64,000 bases of DNA from contig CP163498.1 of assembly GCA_041071465.1 (NCBI GenBank), positions 3,614,001-3,678,000 on the forward strand. The letters are read 5' to 3'. The position numbers were made by a program, and so were the translations under genes. Position 1 is the first letter of the stretch. Each line of letters opens with the position of its first letter. Source of the stretch: Pseudomonas putida. GTDB lineage: Bacteria; Pseudomonadota; Gammaproteobacteria; Pseudomonadales; Pseudomonadaceae. Shown one piece after another: positions 40,898-49,331 of this stretch. Under the pieces are notes generated by a model, which saw only the letters and a list, made by a program, of their open reading frames with translations, was not told where the DNA came from and did no database searches.

Positions 40898-42334
40898 ATG
40901 ATGAAGGACGTCATCGAACAGTTACACGGACGCATTCTTGACGGCGAACCTGACCAAGCCCTGATACAGGCGCAGGTTTATGGCGCACTGCTGTGGGCGG
41001 TGGATCTGGGTATCTATGATGCTGCAACACTGGAGCGCCACCTGGTCGCCCAGTGCGCCAGCCAGGTCACGGTACCGGCTGCCAGCGGCAAATCGCGGGG
41101 TTGCCTGCATGTGGTCAGCGAGCCCTACCTGCAAGGCGGGCACACCCGACTGATGGAGCGCCTGGCGCACATGCACCAAGAGCCTGTGGACCTGCTGGTT
41201 GCACGCAGCGCTAAACCCCAGGTGCTCGAACGGCTGGCCGGCTATTTTGCCCATATCGAAGTGGCGCATGGCGATGACCCGTGCGCCCGGCTGCAATCCA
41301 TTGTCGACACCCTAGCCCAATACGACAAGGTGGTGCTGCATATCCATCCGGACGACATAATCACCACCGTTGCTTGTGGCCTGCTGAAACAGCAGCGTGG
41401 CGCTGCGGTGACGGTGTATTTTGTCAACCACGCGGACCATGTGTTCAGCTTTGGTGCTTCGGTGGCCGATGTGTACTTCGAGATCAGCGCCTACGGGCAT
41501 CACCTGGACAAGAATAAGCACCTCACCTGCCAAAAGAGCTTCCTGGCGATCCCGATTGAAACCAGCGGAGCAAAGGTGCCGGACGCTGTGCCTGCGCATG
41601 AGCGGATCAAGGTGTTCAGCGCAGCCTCTGCCGCCAAGTACAAGCCCCATGGCGGGCTGGACATGCGCCCATCGATTAAGGCCATTCTTGACAGGTTCCC
41701 GAGCGCCGAGTGCTGGATCATTGGTGCCAACCCACTGACCAACACTTGGTGGTGGACAGTGAAACTGCGTTACCCCAGACGTTTTTTCATTCGCCGCCAC
41801 CTGCCGTACAAGGACTACCTGGCCTTTGCGGAAAAAGCCGACTTCTACCTGGACAGCTACCCGATACCTGGCGGTACGGCGTTCGCCGAGCAATTGCTCA
41901 AGGGCCGGCGTTGTGTTGGGCTGGTTGCGCCGATTCAGGGCTATTCCCCTGCAGACAGCCTGAAGGTGGCCAGCGTCGACCAGTTGCTGGCCAGCATCGA
42001 GCAACCGCAGCCCAGCGCAGCGGTGGTCGAAGCCGTGCAACAGGTGAACTCGGTGGAAGCGGTGAAAGCGCGCTACCTGGCCTGCATCGAACGGGGTGAA
42101 TACAGCGAAAACCAGCTGACGGCCATGCTGCCGTGGTCGGGCAATCTCGATTTCATGAAACCGACAGGTAAGGTCACTAGCATGATCCCTGCGGATGTTT
42201 TCGACGCCCTGTGCCGTATGGACACAAACCTGGCGTTGCGAACGCTGCTTTCCTACGCCTGGGTGCCGCGCATCAAGATCCTGATCAAGGTCACGCTGTT
42301 GCGGCTGGCCAGGTTTGCTAGAGCGCGAGGGTGA
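40898..42334 (+). CDS. Putative GT-B-fold glycosyltransferase of the O-antigen locus (unassigned family)
   Basis: This 478-residue soluble protein has GGAG seven bases before its ATG. Visible landmarks are LHVVSEPYLQGGHTRLMERL (similar to the first nucleotide-fold loop of GT-B enzymes), VVLHIHPDDIITTVAC, VYFVNHADHVFSFGASVADV, and a C-terminal Rossmann-like half ending near FYLDSYPIPGGTAFAEQLLK, where a GT-B enzyme would bind the sugar nucleotide. I cannot place it in a named family. Its position between wzx and the wzy-like gene, overlapping the latter by 4 bases, supports a glycosyltransferase role. The C-terminal 80 residues are basic and amphipathic. Confidence 0.6.
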   Translation: MMKDVIEQLHGRILDGEPDQALIQAQVYGALLWAVDLGIYDAATLERHLVAQCASQVTVPAASGKSRGCLHVVSEPYLQGGHTRLMERLAHMHQEPVDLLVARSAKPQVLERLAGYFAHIEVAHGDDPCARLQSIVDTLAQYDKVVLHIHPDDIITTVACGLLKQQRGAAVTVYFVNHADHVFSFGASVADVYFEISAYGHHLDKNKHLTCQKSFLAIPIETSGAKVPDAVPAHERIKVFSAASAAKYKPHGGLDMRPSIKAILDRFPSAECWIIGANPLTNTWWWTVKLRYPRRFFIRRHLPYKDYLAFAEKADFYLDSYPIPGGTAFAEQLLKGRRCVGLVAPIQGYSPADSLKVASVDQLLASIEQPQPSAAVVEAVQQVNSVEAVKARYLACIERGEYSENQLTAMLPWSGNLDFMKPTGKVTSMIPADVFDALCRMDTNLALRTLLSYAWVPRIKILIKVTLLRLARFARARG

Positions 42335-43602
42335 GTGTGATCAAGATCTTTATCGGCGTGCTGTTCTGCCTGCTTTTCTTGAGCGATTACATCGTCCTGA
42401 CATTGGGGCTGGGCAGCGCCTTTGCCGGCTGGCGTGAAATGATCAGCCTGTTGCTGGTCATGTGGCTCTTACTGCGTGCCCTGGCCAGCATCACTGCGCG
42501 TGGCATGGTTAACCTCGAAGTCGGCCGGTCGTTGCTGATTGTGCTGTTCTTCGCCTTCCTGTACCTGCTGTTTGGCGACTTAAGTGCGGGATCGGTGCGT
42601 ATGTTCCGTGCACTGGCCGTGCCGGTGTTTGTCGGCATGGCTGTGGCCATCTGGGCGCAGGCGGTGTCGACCGAGAAAAAGCTGCGCCATGTGTACTGGT
42701 CGGTGTTGGCCATGAGCGTACTCACCGGCCTGTATGCACTGTACCAGTACCTGACCATCGCCTCGGTCGAGCAGTTCTGGTACTGGCCGTTGCTAAGCGC
42801 CAAAGGCTACGAGCTACAGCCCTATAACTCGATGCGTGACGGGCTGCCGCGGATTTCCGGTTTTTTCACCGGCACGCTGGAGTTTTCCGCTGTCATCCTG
42901 AACACCGCCGCCATGACGCTGGCTGTGTTGCTCAGCGGGCGCGATTGGTCGCTTACCCGGCGTCTGCTATTGAGCGCTGCGTTTTTGCTGCTGTGTGTGT
43001 TGATCGCAATTGGTTCGGTGCGTACGGCCATGATCGGCCTGGTGTGTATCTGCGCGATGCTGGTGGTGACCAGGGTGCTGCGTACGGCCTGGCTGATTTC
43101 GCTGCTGGGTTACCTGCAGTTCTTTGGCTTGACCATGGCGATCTTCGCCTACCTGTCGATGGGCTACACCCAGGATTTGTCCGCACTGGACCGTGAGCGC
43201 CAGTGGTTGCATATGTACCAGGTGCTGAATGCGCACCCGATGGGCTATGGCTTCGGCTCGGTAGGGCCAGGCCAGCCGTACTGGTTCGACTCGTTCTGGC
43301 TCAACCTGCTGGCCACCTGCGGATGGGTCGGGGCGCTGATCATGGCGGGGTTGATTCTTTGGTATCACAAGCTGGTGACGATCATCGTTCGGGACAGGCC
43401 GCATGCCAGCGCGTGGAAAAACGGCTTGGGCAACTTCGTGATTGCCAGCTACCCGTTCTTCCTGAGCTCGTTCTTTTTCCAGTCCTATACGAACAGCGTG
43501 GTCCTTTACATATTCGCGATCGTGGTGATGGTGATCATTGGTGAAAACAGAAGAACAAAAGTTGAGCTTGGCAGTACTGATCGTTCTGTATCGGAAAACT
43601 AG
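42331..43602 (+). CDS. wzy: O-antigen polymerase (Wzy-like)
   Basis: This 423-residue protein has at least ten membrane helices and a large periplasmic loop (about 130-180, VEQFWYWPLLSAKGYELQPY). A second loop near DRERQWLHMYQVLNAHPMGY resembles the Wzy_C/O-antigen ligase fold. In a cluster with wzx and wzz and no other polymerase, Wzy is the natural call. WaaL ligase is the alternative but is usually encoded elsewhere. The GTG start overlaps the preceding stop, and the 3' end overlaps the next gene by about 60 bases. Confidence 0.75.
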   Translation: MSVIKIFIGVLFCLLFLSDYIVLTLGLGSAFAGWREMISLLLVMWLLLRALASITARGMVNLEVGRSLLIVLFFAFLYLLFGDLSAGSVRMFRALAVPVFVGMAVAIWAQAVSTEKKLRHVYWSVLAMSVLTGLYALYQYLTIASVEQFWYWPLLSAKGYELQPYNSMRDGLPRISGFFTGTLEFSAVILNTAAMTLAVLLSGRDWSLTRRLLLSAAFLLLCVLIAIGSVRTAMIGLVCICAMLVVTRVLRTAWLISLLGYLQFFGLTMAIFAYLSMGYTQDLSALDRERQWLHMYQVLNAHPMGYGFGSVGPGQPYWFDSFWLNLLATCGWVGALIMAGLILWYHKLVTIIVRDRPHASAWKNGLGNFVIASYPFFLSSFFFQSYTNSVVLYIFAIVVMVIIGENRRTKVELGSTDRSVSEN

Positions 43603-44410
43603 CCAGGACTCGATTGCCCTGCAGTCGCTGCTTGCACAGCAGGCATTGCTGCATGAAGAGGGTATCGACCTGCAACTGTACGTCTGGAACAACTCGCCTG
43701 GCGTGGCGCAGCCGTGCCCGGGTGTGCGTTGGTACGAGGCGCACAATCAACGCTTGTCGGTGATCTACAACCAGGTCGCCGCAGAGGCGTTCGCTGCTGG
43801 CGTCGAGCTTTTCATGATCTCGGACGACGATACCAACTATTCGGACGTTCGCCTGTCCAGCTGCCTGGCGCAGATCGGCCAGGTGCGCAGTGCGCCAGAC
43901 GGCGATCAGGTAGGCGTGTTCATGCCCCGCTTGGTCAGCCATGGGCAACTGGTGAGCCCCGGCCAGCGCTGGCTGTTCATGGGCCGCCTTACCCCCGATG
44001 TGGCCCCCGGCCTGGTGGCCTCGAAAAACCTGCTTGGCATCAACAGCGGGCTGATTTTCACTCGCCAGTGCTTCCAGCGCATGAAACCGTTCTACGACGA
44101 GCGGCTGCGCTTCTATGCCACCGACACCGACTTTTTCATCCGCTACGAAGGCTATTACTCCAAGGCCTGCGTACTGGATGTGGAAATTGCCCACGACCTG
44201 TCCGAGCACAGCGCCGATACCCCTGAGCGCGCGTTGTTCCGCTTTGAAGAAATGATTCACGGTTTGCGCATCAGCTTTCATTCCCACAGCCTGCTGCAGC
44301 GCGGCCTGCTTGACCTGTATCTGGTCTACGCCGCTATCCGCAAGGCGGTTGCCTACCGCAGCCCGGCCTTCGTCAAAGCCTTGTTTACCCAGGTGAGGGC
44401 CGTGAAATGA
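43541..44410 (+). CDS. Family 2-like glycosyltransferase
   Basis: About 289 residues with a GT-A fold pattern: SLAVLIVLYRKTSQDSIALQ at the N-terminus, and ELFMISDDDTNYSDV with the Asp-rich metal-binding motif near residue 95. RFYATDTDFFIRYEGYYSK may hold the ED/TDTD acceptor-side motif. The start is a GTG at 43541 inside the wzy-like gene, with a TTG one codon upstream as alternative. It overlaps the following acetyltransferase by 4 bases. The donor sugar is unknown. Confidence 0.82.
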   Translation: MKTEEQKLSLAVLIVLYRKTSQDSIALQSLLAQQALLHEEGIDLQLYVWNNSPGVAQPCPGVRWYEAHNQRLSVIYNQVAAEAFAAGVELFMISDDDTNYSDVRLSSCLAQIGQVRSAPDGDQVGVFMPRLVSHGQLVSPGQRWLFMGRLTPDVAPGLVASKNLLGINSGLIFTRQCFQRMKPFYDERLRFYATDTDFFIRYEGYYSKACVLDVEIAHDLSEHSADTPERALFRFEEMIHGLRISFHSHSLLQRGLLDLYLVYAAIRKAVAYRSPAFVKALFTQVRAVK

Positions 44411-45114
44411 TGCATGCCTTGCTCGAAAAACTGGTGTTGCTGGTCAAGAAGCGCCCAATGGTAATCGACCGGCGGATCTCGTCGGGCTACCTGCTTGGGC
44501 TGATCGTGAGCAAGCTGCTGATGGCCTGTCGCGGGGTGATTCGCCTGCGCCGGCGGCGGTTGGCGTTCATCGGCTCGGGGGTAACCCTGAAGGAAGTAAG
44601 CAAGATCGACTACGGCCCCGGGCTGGTGATCGATCAAGGCTGCTTTGTGGATGCGTTGTCCAATGACGGCATACGCTTCGGCACCGCCGTGTCACTGAAC
44701 AAGCACATCATCATCGAATGCACCGGCAGCCTGGCCAACATCGGCAAGGGCCTGGTGATTGGCGACAACGTCGGCCTGGGTGCCGGTTGCTTCCTGGGTT
44801 GCGCCGGCGGCATCGAGATTGGCAGCGATACCATCATCGGCAACTTTGTCAGCTTTCACTCGGAAAACCACAACTTCGAAGACCCGCTGCAACCCATCCG
44901 CCTGCAAGGCGTAACCCGCCAGGGCATCAGGATTGGCCGCAACTGCTGGCTCGGTGCCAAGGTAACCGTGCTTGATGGCGCGGTGATCGAAGACGGTTGC
45001 GTGTTTGCTGCAGGGGCGGTGGTAGCTGCGGGTGTTTACCGCAAGAACTCGATTTATGGCGGTGTGCCGGCCAAGTTCATCAAGGCGCGGGTTGCTGAAG
45101 AAGGGGCGGCATGA
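44407..45114 (+). CDS. Hexapeptide-repeat O-acetyltransferase
   Basis: This 235-residue protein has left-handed beta-helix repeats (IGKGLVIGDNVGLGAGCFLG, IEIGSDTIIGNFVSFHSENH, IRIGRNCWLGAKVTVLDGAV) and the maltose/galactoside O-acetyltransferase-type end SIYGGVPAKFIKAR. The N-terminal 50 residues are basic and partly hydrophobic. It probably acetylates a sugar of the O-unit in the cytoplasm. Overlaps on both sides place it in the same operon. Confidence 0.83.
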   Translation: MMHALLEKLVLLVKKRPMVIDRRISSGYLLGLIVSKLLMACRGVIRLRRRRLAFIGSGVTLKEVSKIDYGPGLVIDQGCFVDALSNDGIRFGTAVSLNKHIIIECTGSLANIGKGLVIGDNVGLGAGCFLGCAGGIEIGSDTIIGNFVSFHSENHNFEDPLQPIRLQGVTRQGIRIGRNCWLGAKVTVLDGAVIEDGCVFAAGAVVAAGVYRKNSIYGGVPAKFIKARVAEEGAA

Positions 45115-46202
45115 AAACGTTGCACTTTGTCCATCTACTGAATGACTACAGTGGTAGCCCCCGGGTTCTGAACCAGACTATTACCGCACTTCAGCAAAGT
45201 GGCGCCGATTGCACGCTGCATGTAGGCAGCAGTGGCCACGGCGTGCTCGACGAATTGCAGGTTCGCACCTGCAAGTTTGCATACAAGCGTTTCGACAACC
45301 GCTGGCTGACCTTGCTGGCCTATGCCGGCTCTCAGGTGGCGTTGTTCTTCAGCATGCTGCGCCGCGTGCAACCAGGGCACGTGGTGTTGATCAACACCAT
45401 GCTGCCCTTTGGCGCCGCCCTGGCTGCACGCTTGCGCGGTGCCAAGGTGGTGTACCACGTGCACGAAACCTCCATTCGGCCAGCGCTGTTGAAGGCGTTC
45501 TTGCGCCGGGTGATAGCCGGCTGTGCCAGCAAGGTGGTCTACGTGTCGAAGTACCTGCAGGTGCAAGAGGGTGTGGCCGGGGTGCCAGCAGTGACTGTGT
45601 ATAACGGCCTGGCCGAGGGCTTTCAACAGCAGGCGATGGCCACGCCGTACCAACACTTGCATGCCGGCCGTTTCAATGTGCTGATGCTGGCGTCGTTGAA
45701 GGGTTACAAAGGGGTGGACGAGTTTGTCGCCCTGGCCACAGCGCTGGCTGGCGACCCGCTGCTGAAATTTACCCTGGTACTCAACGCCAGCCCGCAGGAA
45801 GTGGATAGCTACTTCGCAGGCAAGGCGCTGCCGGCAAACCTGGTGCTCAGCCCGGCCAGCGCAGATGTTGCGAAGTTTTACCGCGAGGCCAGCCTGGTGC
45901 TGAACCTGTCCCATGTGGATGGCTGGGTGGAAACCTTTGGCCTGACCATTCTCGAGGCCATGGCATTCGGCATTCCCACCATCGTGCCCCCGGTAGGCGG
46001 CCCGGTCGAACTGGTCAGCGATGGGGTAGAGGGTTACCAGATCGATTCGAAGCACCACCAACAGTTGCTGCGCACGGTTGCGCGCCTGTCGCAGGACCCA
46101 CAGGCGTGCCAGGCATTGTCCGAGCACGCACGCATGAAAGCGAGTGAGTTTTCCACCGCCAACTTCCAGAAAAATATCGTGATGGTGTTTGATGACCTAT
46201 AA
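45111..46202 (+). CDS. Family 4-like glycosyltransferase
   Basis: This 363-residue GT-B enzyme has the N-terminal LHFVHLLNDYSGSPRVLNQT, the linker VVYHVHETSIRPALLKAFLR and the C-terminal donor-site segment VETFGLTILEAMAFGIPTIV, equivalent to the E-x7-E motif of GT4. VPPVGGPVELVSDGVEGY follows. It adds one sugar to the O-unit at the inner face of the membrane. Its ends overlap the genes on both sides. Confidence 0.87.
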   Translation: MKTLHFVHLLNDYSGSPRVLNQTITALQQSGADCTLHVGSSGHGVLDELQVRTCKFAYKRFDNRWLTLLAYAGSQVALFFSMLRRVQPGHVVLINTMLPFGAALAARLRGAKVVYHVHETSIRPALLKAFLRRVIAGCASKVVYVSKYLQVQEGVAGVPAVTVYNGLAEGFQQQAMATPYQHLHAGRFNVLMLASLKGYKGVDEFVALATALAGDPLLKFTLVLNASPQEVDSYFAGKALPANLVLSPASADVAKFYREASLVLNLSHVDGWVETFGLTILEAMAFGIPTIVPPVGGPVELVSDGVEGYQIDSKHHQQLLRTVARLSQDPQACQALSEHARMKASEFSTANFQKNIVMVFDDL

Positions 46203-47292
46203 GATTGCAGTGATTGGTACGGTAGGTTTGCCCGCTCAATACGGTGGTTGGGAAACATTGACCGAACAATTGGTGCGCAACCTGCCCAGTGACTGTGAAC
46301 TCACCGTGTATTGCAGCGCACCGCATTACCCCCAGCGCCCGAAGTTTTTTGAACGTGCCCGTCTGGTTTACCTGAACCTCAAGGCCAATGGCGTGCAAAG
46401 CATTCCGTACGACGTGCTGAGCATGCTGCACGCGTACCGCAAGCATGACCTGATGCTGATCCTGGGGGTTTCCGGCTGCATCGCCTTGCCATTCATGCGT
46501 CTACTGACGCGCAAGCCGATCGTGGTGAACATCGACGGCTATGAATGGAAGCGCGCCAAGTGGTCCAACTTCGCCCGCTGGTTCCTGAAACTTTCCGAAG
46601 CAGTGGCGGTGCGCTTTGCTCACGCTGTCATCACCGACAACAAGGTGTTGCAGGAATACGTGACCGCCGAATACAACAAGCCCAGCGAATTGATTGCCTA
46701 CGGTGGTGACCAGGCCCGAGCCGGCGAGCCGAGCGTGCAAGCCCGTCAAGCGTACCCGTTCCTTGCTGCACCTTACGCCTTCACGGTGTGCCGCATCGAG
46801 CCGGAGAACAACATCCATGTCATTCTCGAGGCCTTTGCCGGGTCTGGCATGCCGTTGGCGATTATCGGCAACTGGAACCACAGCGAATACGGGGTGCAAC
46901 TGCGCAAGCAGTATGAAGGGGTGAGCAACATTCACCTGCTGGACCCGATCTACGATGTGGAGCAATTGAGCCCGCTGCGCAGCAATGCCACGGTGTACCT
47001 GCATGGCCACAGCGCCGGCGGTACCAACCCTTCGCTGGTGGAAGCCATGTGGTTGGGCCTTCCGGTGGTGGCCTTTGATGTGTCGTTCAACCGCGCCACC
47101 ACCGAAGACCAGGCCCTGTACTTTGCCGACAGCGCCTCGCTGCGCAACCATGTGCAGGCGCTGCTGGGCGATGCCGAGGCGCGTGCAAACCTGTCGACGC
47201 GCCTGCATGAAATTGCCAACCGCCGTTATCGCTGGTCGGTGGTGGCGGAGCAGTACCGCAGTGTGTTCATCCGCCTGCTGGGTAATCGTTGA
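46192..47292 (+). CDS. DUF1972-type glycosyltransferase (rhamnosyltransferase-like)
   Basis: This GT-B enzyme of about 366 residues has the DUF1972 N-terminal signature IAVIGTVGLPAQYGGWETLT and VNIDGYEWKRAKWSNFARWF. The C-terminal donor site reads HSAGGTNPSLVEAMWLGLPV. Characterised members of this group include dTDP-rhamnose-dependent transferases, which agrees with the rml genes nearby, but the donor is inferred. The ATG at 46192 is preferred to the TTG just before it. It overlaps the preceding GT4 gene by 11 bases. Confidence 0.83.
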   Translation: MTYKIAVIGTVGLPAQYGGWETLTEQLVRNLPSDCELTVYCSAPHYPQRPKFFERARLVYLNLKANGVQSIPYDVLSMLHAYRKHDLMLILGVSGCIALPFMRLLTRKPIVVNIDGYEWKRAKWSNFARWFLKLSEAVAVRFAHAVITDNKVLQEYVTAEYNKPSELIAYGGDQARAGEPSVQARQAYPFLAAPYAFTVCRIEPENNIHVILEAFAGSGMPLAIIGNWNHSEYGVQLRKQYEGVSNIHLLDPIYDVEQLSPLRSNATVYLHGHSAGGTNPSLVEAMWLGLPVVAFDVSFNRATTEDQALYFADSASLRNHVQALLGDAEARANLSTRLHEIANRRYRWSVVAEQYRSVFIRLLGNR

Positions 47293-48263
47293 TGGTCGAG
47301 CAAGGCATTCTGGTCACAGGCGGCAGTGGTTTCGTCGGCACGGTGCTGCTGCAGCGGCTAGCCCGCGACGCCCGCTGGGCGCCGCGGGCGTTGGTGCGCA
47401 AGCTGCCCGGCCAGCGGCTGGCCGGTGTCGACTACCAGCCCTTCAGGGAACTCGCGGCGGTGGATGTGGCATCCGGCCATTTCGAGCAAGTGGACACCGT
47501 GATTCACCTGGCCTCGCGCGTGCATGTGATGCGGGAAACCGCAACCGACCCATTGGCCGAGTTCCGTCGGGTAAACGTTGAAGGCACCTTGAGCCTGGCC
47601 CGGGCAGCTGCCCAGGCCGGCGTGCGGCGCTTCATTTTTGTCAGCTCGGTGAAGGTGAACGGTGAAACCACCGACGGCCGCCAGCCTTTTTCGGCCGACG
47701 AAGCCCCTGCGCCATCAGACCCCTACGGTATTTCCAAGCGTGAAGCCGAAGATGGCCTGCGCCAACTGGCAGCGCAAACCGGGCTGGAAGTGGTAATCGT
47801 GCGCCCGGTTCTGGTGTATGGCCCAGGCGTAAAAGCCAATTTCCGCAGCATGATGAACTGGCTGAGCAAAGGCGTGCCGCTGCCATTCGGCGCCATTCAC
47901 AACAAGCGCAGCCTGGTGGCGTTGGATAACCTGGTGGACCTGCTGCTTACCTGTATCGATCACCCGGCAGCGGCCAACCAGACGTTCATGGCCAGCGATG
48001 GCCACGACCTGTCCACCACCGAGTTGCTGCAACGGCTTGGCCAGGCACTGGGCAAGCCCGCCAGGTTGCTGCCCGTTCCCGCTGCCTGGTTGAAGGGGGC
48101 GGCGACCTTGGCCGGCAAGGGCGCCCTGGCCCAGCGTTTGTGCGGTTCGTTGCAGGTAGACAGTGGCAAAACCCGTGAATTGCTGGGCTGGCAGCCCCCG
48201 CTGGACGTGGACCAGGCATTGCGGGCCACGGCACTCAACTTTTTGAAAGAGCAAGACAAATGA
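47292..48263 (+). CDS. NAD-dependent sugar 4-reductase/epimerase, WbpV-like
   Basis: This 323-residue extended SDR has ILVTGGSGFVGTVLLQRLA, the catalytic Ser in RFIFVSSVKVNGE and YGISKREAE with the Tyr-x3-Lys pair. Directly followed by wbpL- and wbpM-like genes, it matches WbpV, which reduces the 4-keto intermediate made by WbpM to give UDP-QuiNAc or UDP-FucNAc. That product is the donor for WbpL. It overlaps wbpL by 4 bases. The product stereochemistry cannot be read from the sequence. Confidence 0.85.
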   Translation: MVEQGILVTGGSGFVGTVLLQRLARDARWAPRALVRKLPGQRLAGVDYQPFRELAAVDVASGHFEQVDTVIHLASRVHVMRETATDPLAEFRRVNVEGTLSLARAAAQAGVRRFIFVSSVKVNGETTDGRQPFSADEAPAPSDPYGISKREAEDGLRQLAAQTGLEVVIVRPVLVYGPGVKANFRSMMNWLSKGVPLPFGAIHNKRSLVALDNLVDLLLTCIDHPAAANQTFMASDGHDLSTTELLQRLGQALGKPARLLPVPAAWLKGAATLAGKGALAQRLCGSLQVDSGKTRELLGWQPPLDVDQALRATALNFLKEQDK

Positions 48264-49273
48264 CGGCATGGTGGCTTATCCCCCTGGTCGCAGGTGCATC
48301 CCTGCTGTTGACCGCAGCACTGCGGCGCTACGCCCTGAACAAGCAGATCATCGACGTGCCCAACGCGCGCAGTTCGCACACCGTGCCTACGCCAAGGGGA
48401 GGCGGTGTGGCCATTGTGCTGAGCTTTCTGGCTTGCTTGCCGGTGCTGGGCCTGGTCGGTGCCGTGCCGCTGGCGGCGCTGGTTGCCATTGGTGGGGCAG
48501 GGGCGTTGATCGCGGTCATCGGCTTCATGGACGACCACGGGCACATCGCGGCCCGCTGGCGCTTGCTCGGCCACTTCGCTGCAGCCGCGTGGATGCTGTA
48601 TTGGTTGGGTGGCCTGGCGCCATTGCAGGTGTTCGGCTTTACCCTCGACCTGCAGTGGTTCGGCTTCATTCTGGCGGCGTTCTACACCGTGTGGATGCTT
48701 AACCTGTATAACTTCATGGACGGCATTGATGGTATTGCCAGCGTCGAAGCGGTCACCGCCTGCCTGGGCATGGTGCTGCTGTCGGCCTTGGCCGGTGTGC
48801 CGCAGTTGATGGCGCTGCCGCTGTTGCTGGCTGCGGCCACGCTGGGCTTCCTTTTCTGGAATTTCCCGCCAGCCAAGATCTTCATGGGCGACGCCGGCAG
48901 CGGCTTCCTCGGCATCGTGCTGGCGGGCCTGTCGCTGCAGGCCGCATGGGCTTCGCCGCAGTTGTTCTGGTGCTGGTTGATCCTGCTGGGGGTGTTCGTC
49001 GTGGATGCCACTTTCACCCTGATCCGCCGCCTGTTGCGCGGTGACAAGGTGTACGAAGCACACCGCAGCCACGCTTACCAGTTTGCCTCGCGGCACTATG
49101 GCAAACACCTACCGGTCACCCTGGCGGTGGCAGTGATCAACCTGTTCTGGCTACTGCCGGTAGCCCTGTGTGTGCTGTTACTGGGCCTGGACGGCGTGTG
49201 GGGCGTGATCATCGCCTACCTGCCATTGGCATATCTGGCCGTGCGCTGGCGCGCCGGTGAACTCGAACACTAG
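48260..49273 (+). CDS. wbpL: Initiating sugar-1-phosphate transferase, WbpL-like (WecA/MraY superfamily)
   Basis: This 337-residue polytopic membrane protein has the superfamily motifs SSHTVPTPRGGGVAIVLSF, GFMDDHGHIAARWRL, LNLYNFMDGIDGIASVEAVT and FPPAKIFMGDAGSGFLG, and the late HRSHAYQ. It transfers an N-acetyl-6-deoxyhexosamine 1-phosphate to undecaprenyl phosphate and so starts each O-unit. All catalytic Asp motifs are intact. Confidence 0.93.
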   Translation: MTAWWLIPLVAGASLLLTAALRRYALNKQIIDVPNARSSHTVPTPRGGGVAIVLSFLACLPVLGLVGAVPLAALVAIGGAGALIAVIGFMDDHGHIAARWRLLGHFAAAAWMLYWLGGLAPLQVFGFTLDLQWFGFILAAFYTVWMLNLYNFMDGIDGIASVEAVTACLGMVLLSALAGVPQLMALPLLLAAATLGFLFWNFPPAKIFMGDAGSGFLGIVLAGLSLQAAWASPQLFWCWLILLGVFVVDATFTLIRRLLRGDKVYEAHRSHAYQFASRHYGKHLPVTLAVAVINLFWLLPVALCVLLLGLDGVWGVIIAYLPLAYLAVRWRAGELEH

Positions 49274-49331
49274 CTAAAGTGATAGGACGAAGACAGTAGA
49301 CATGTCACTTTGGAAAGCCCTAAGAGGTTTT

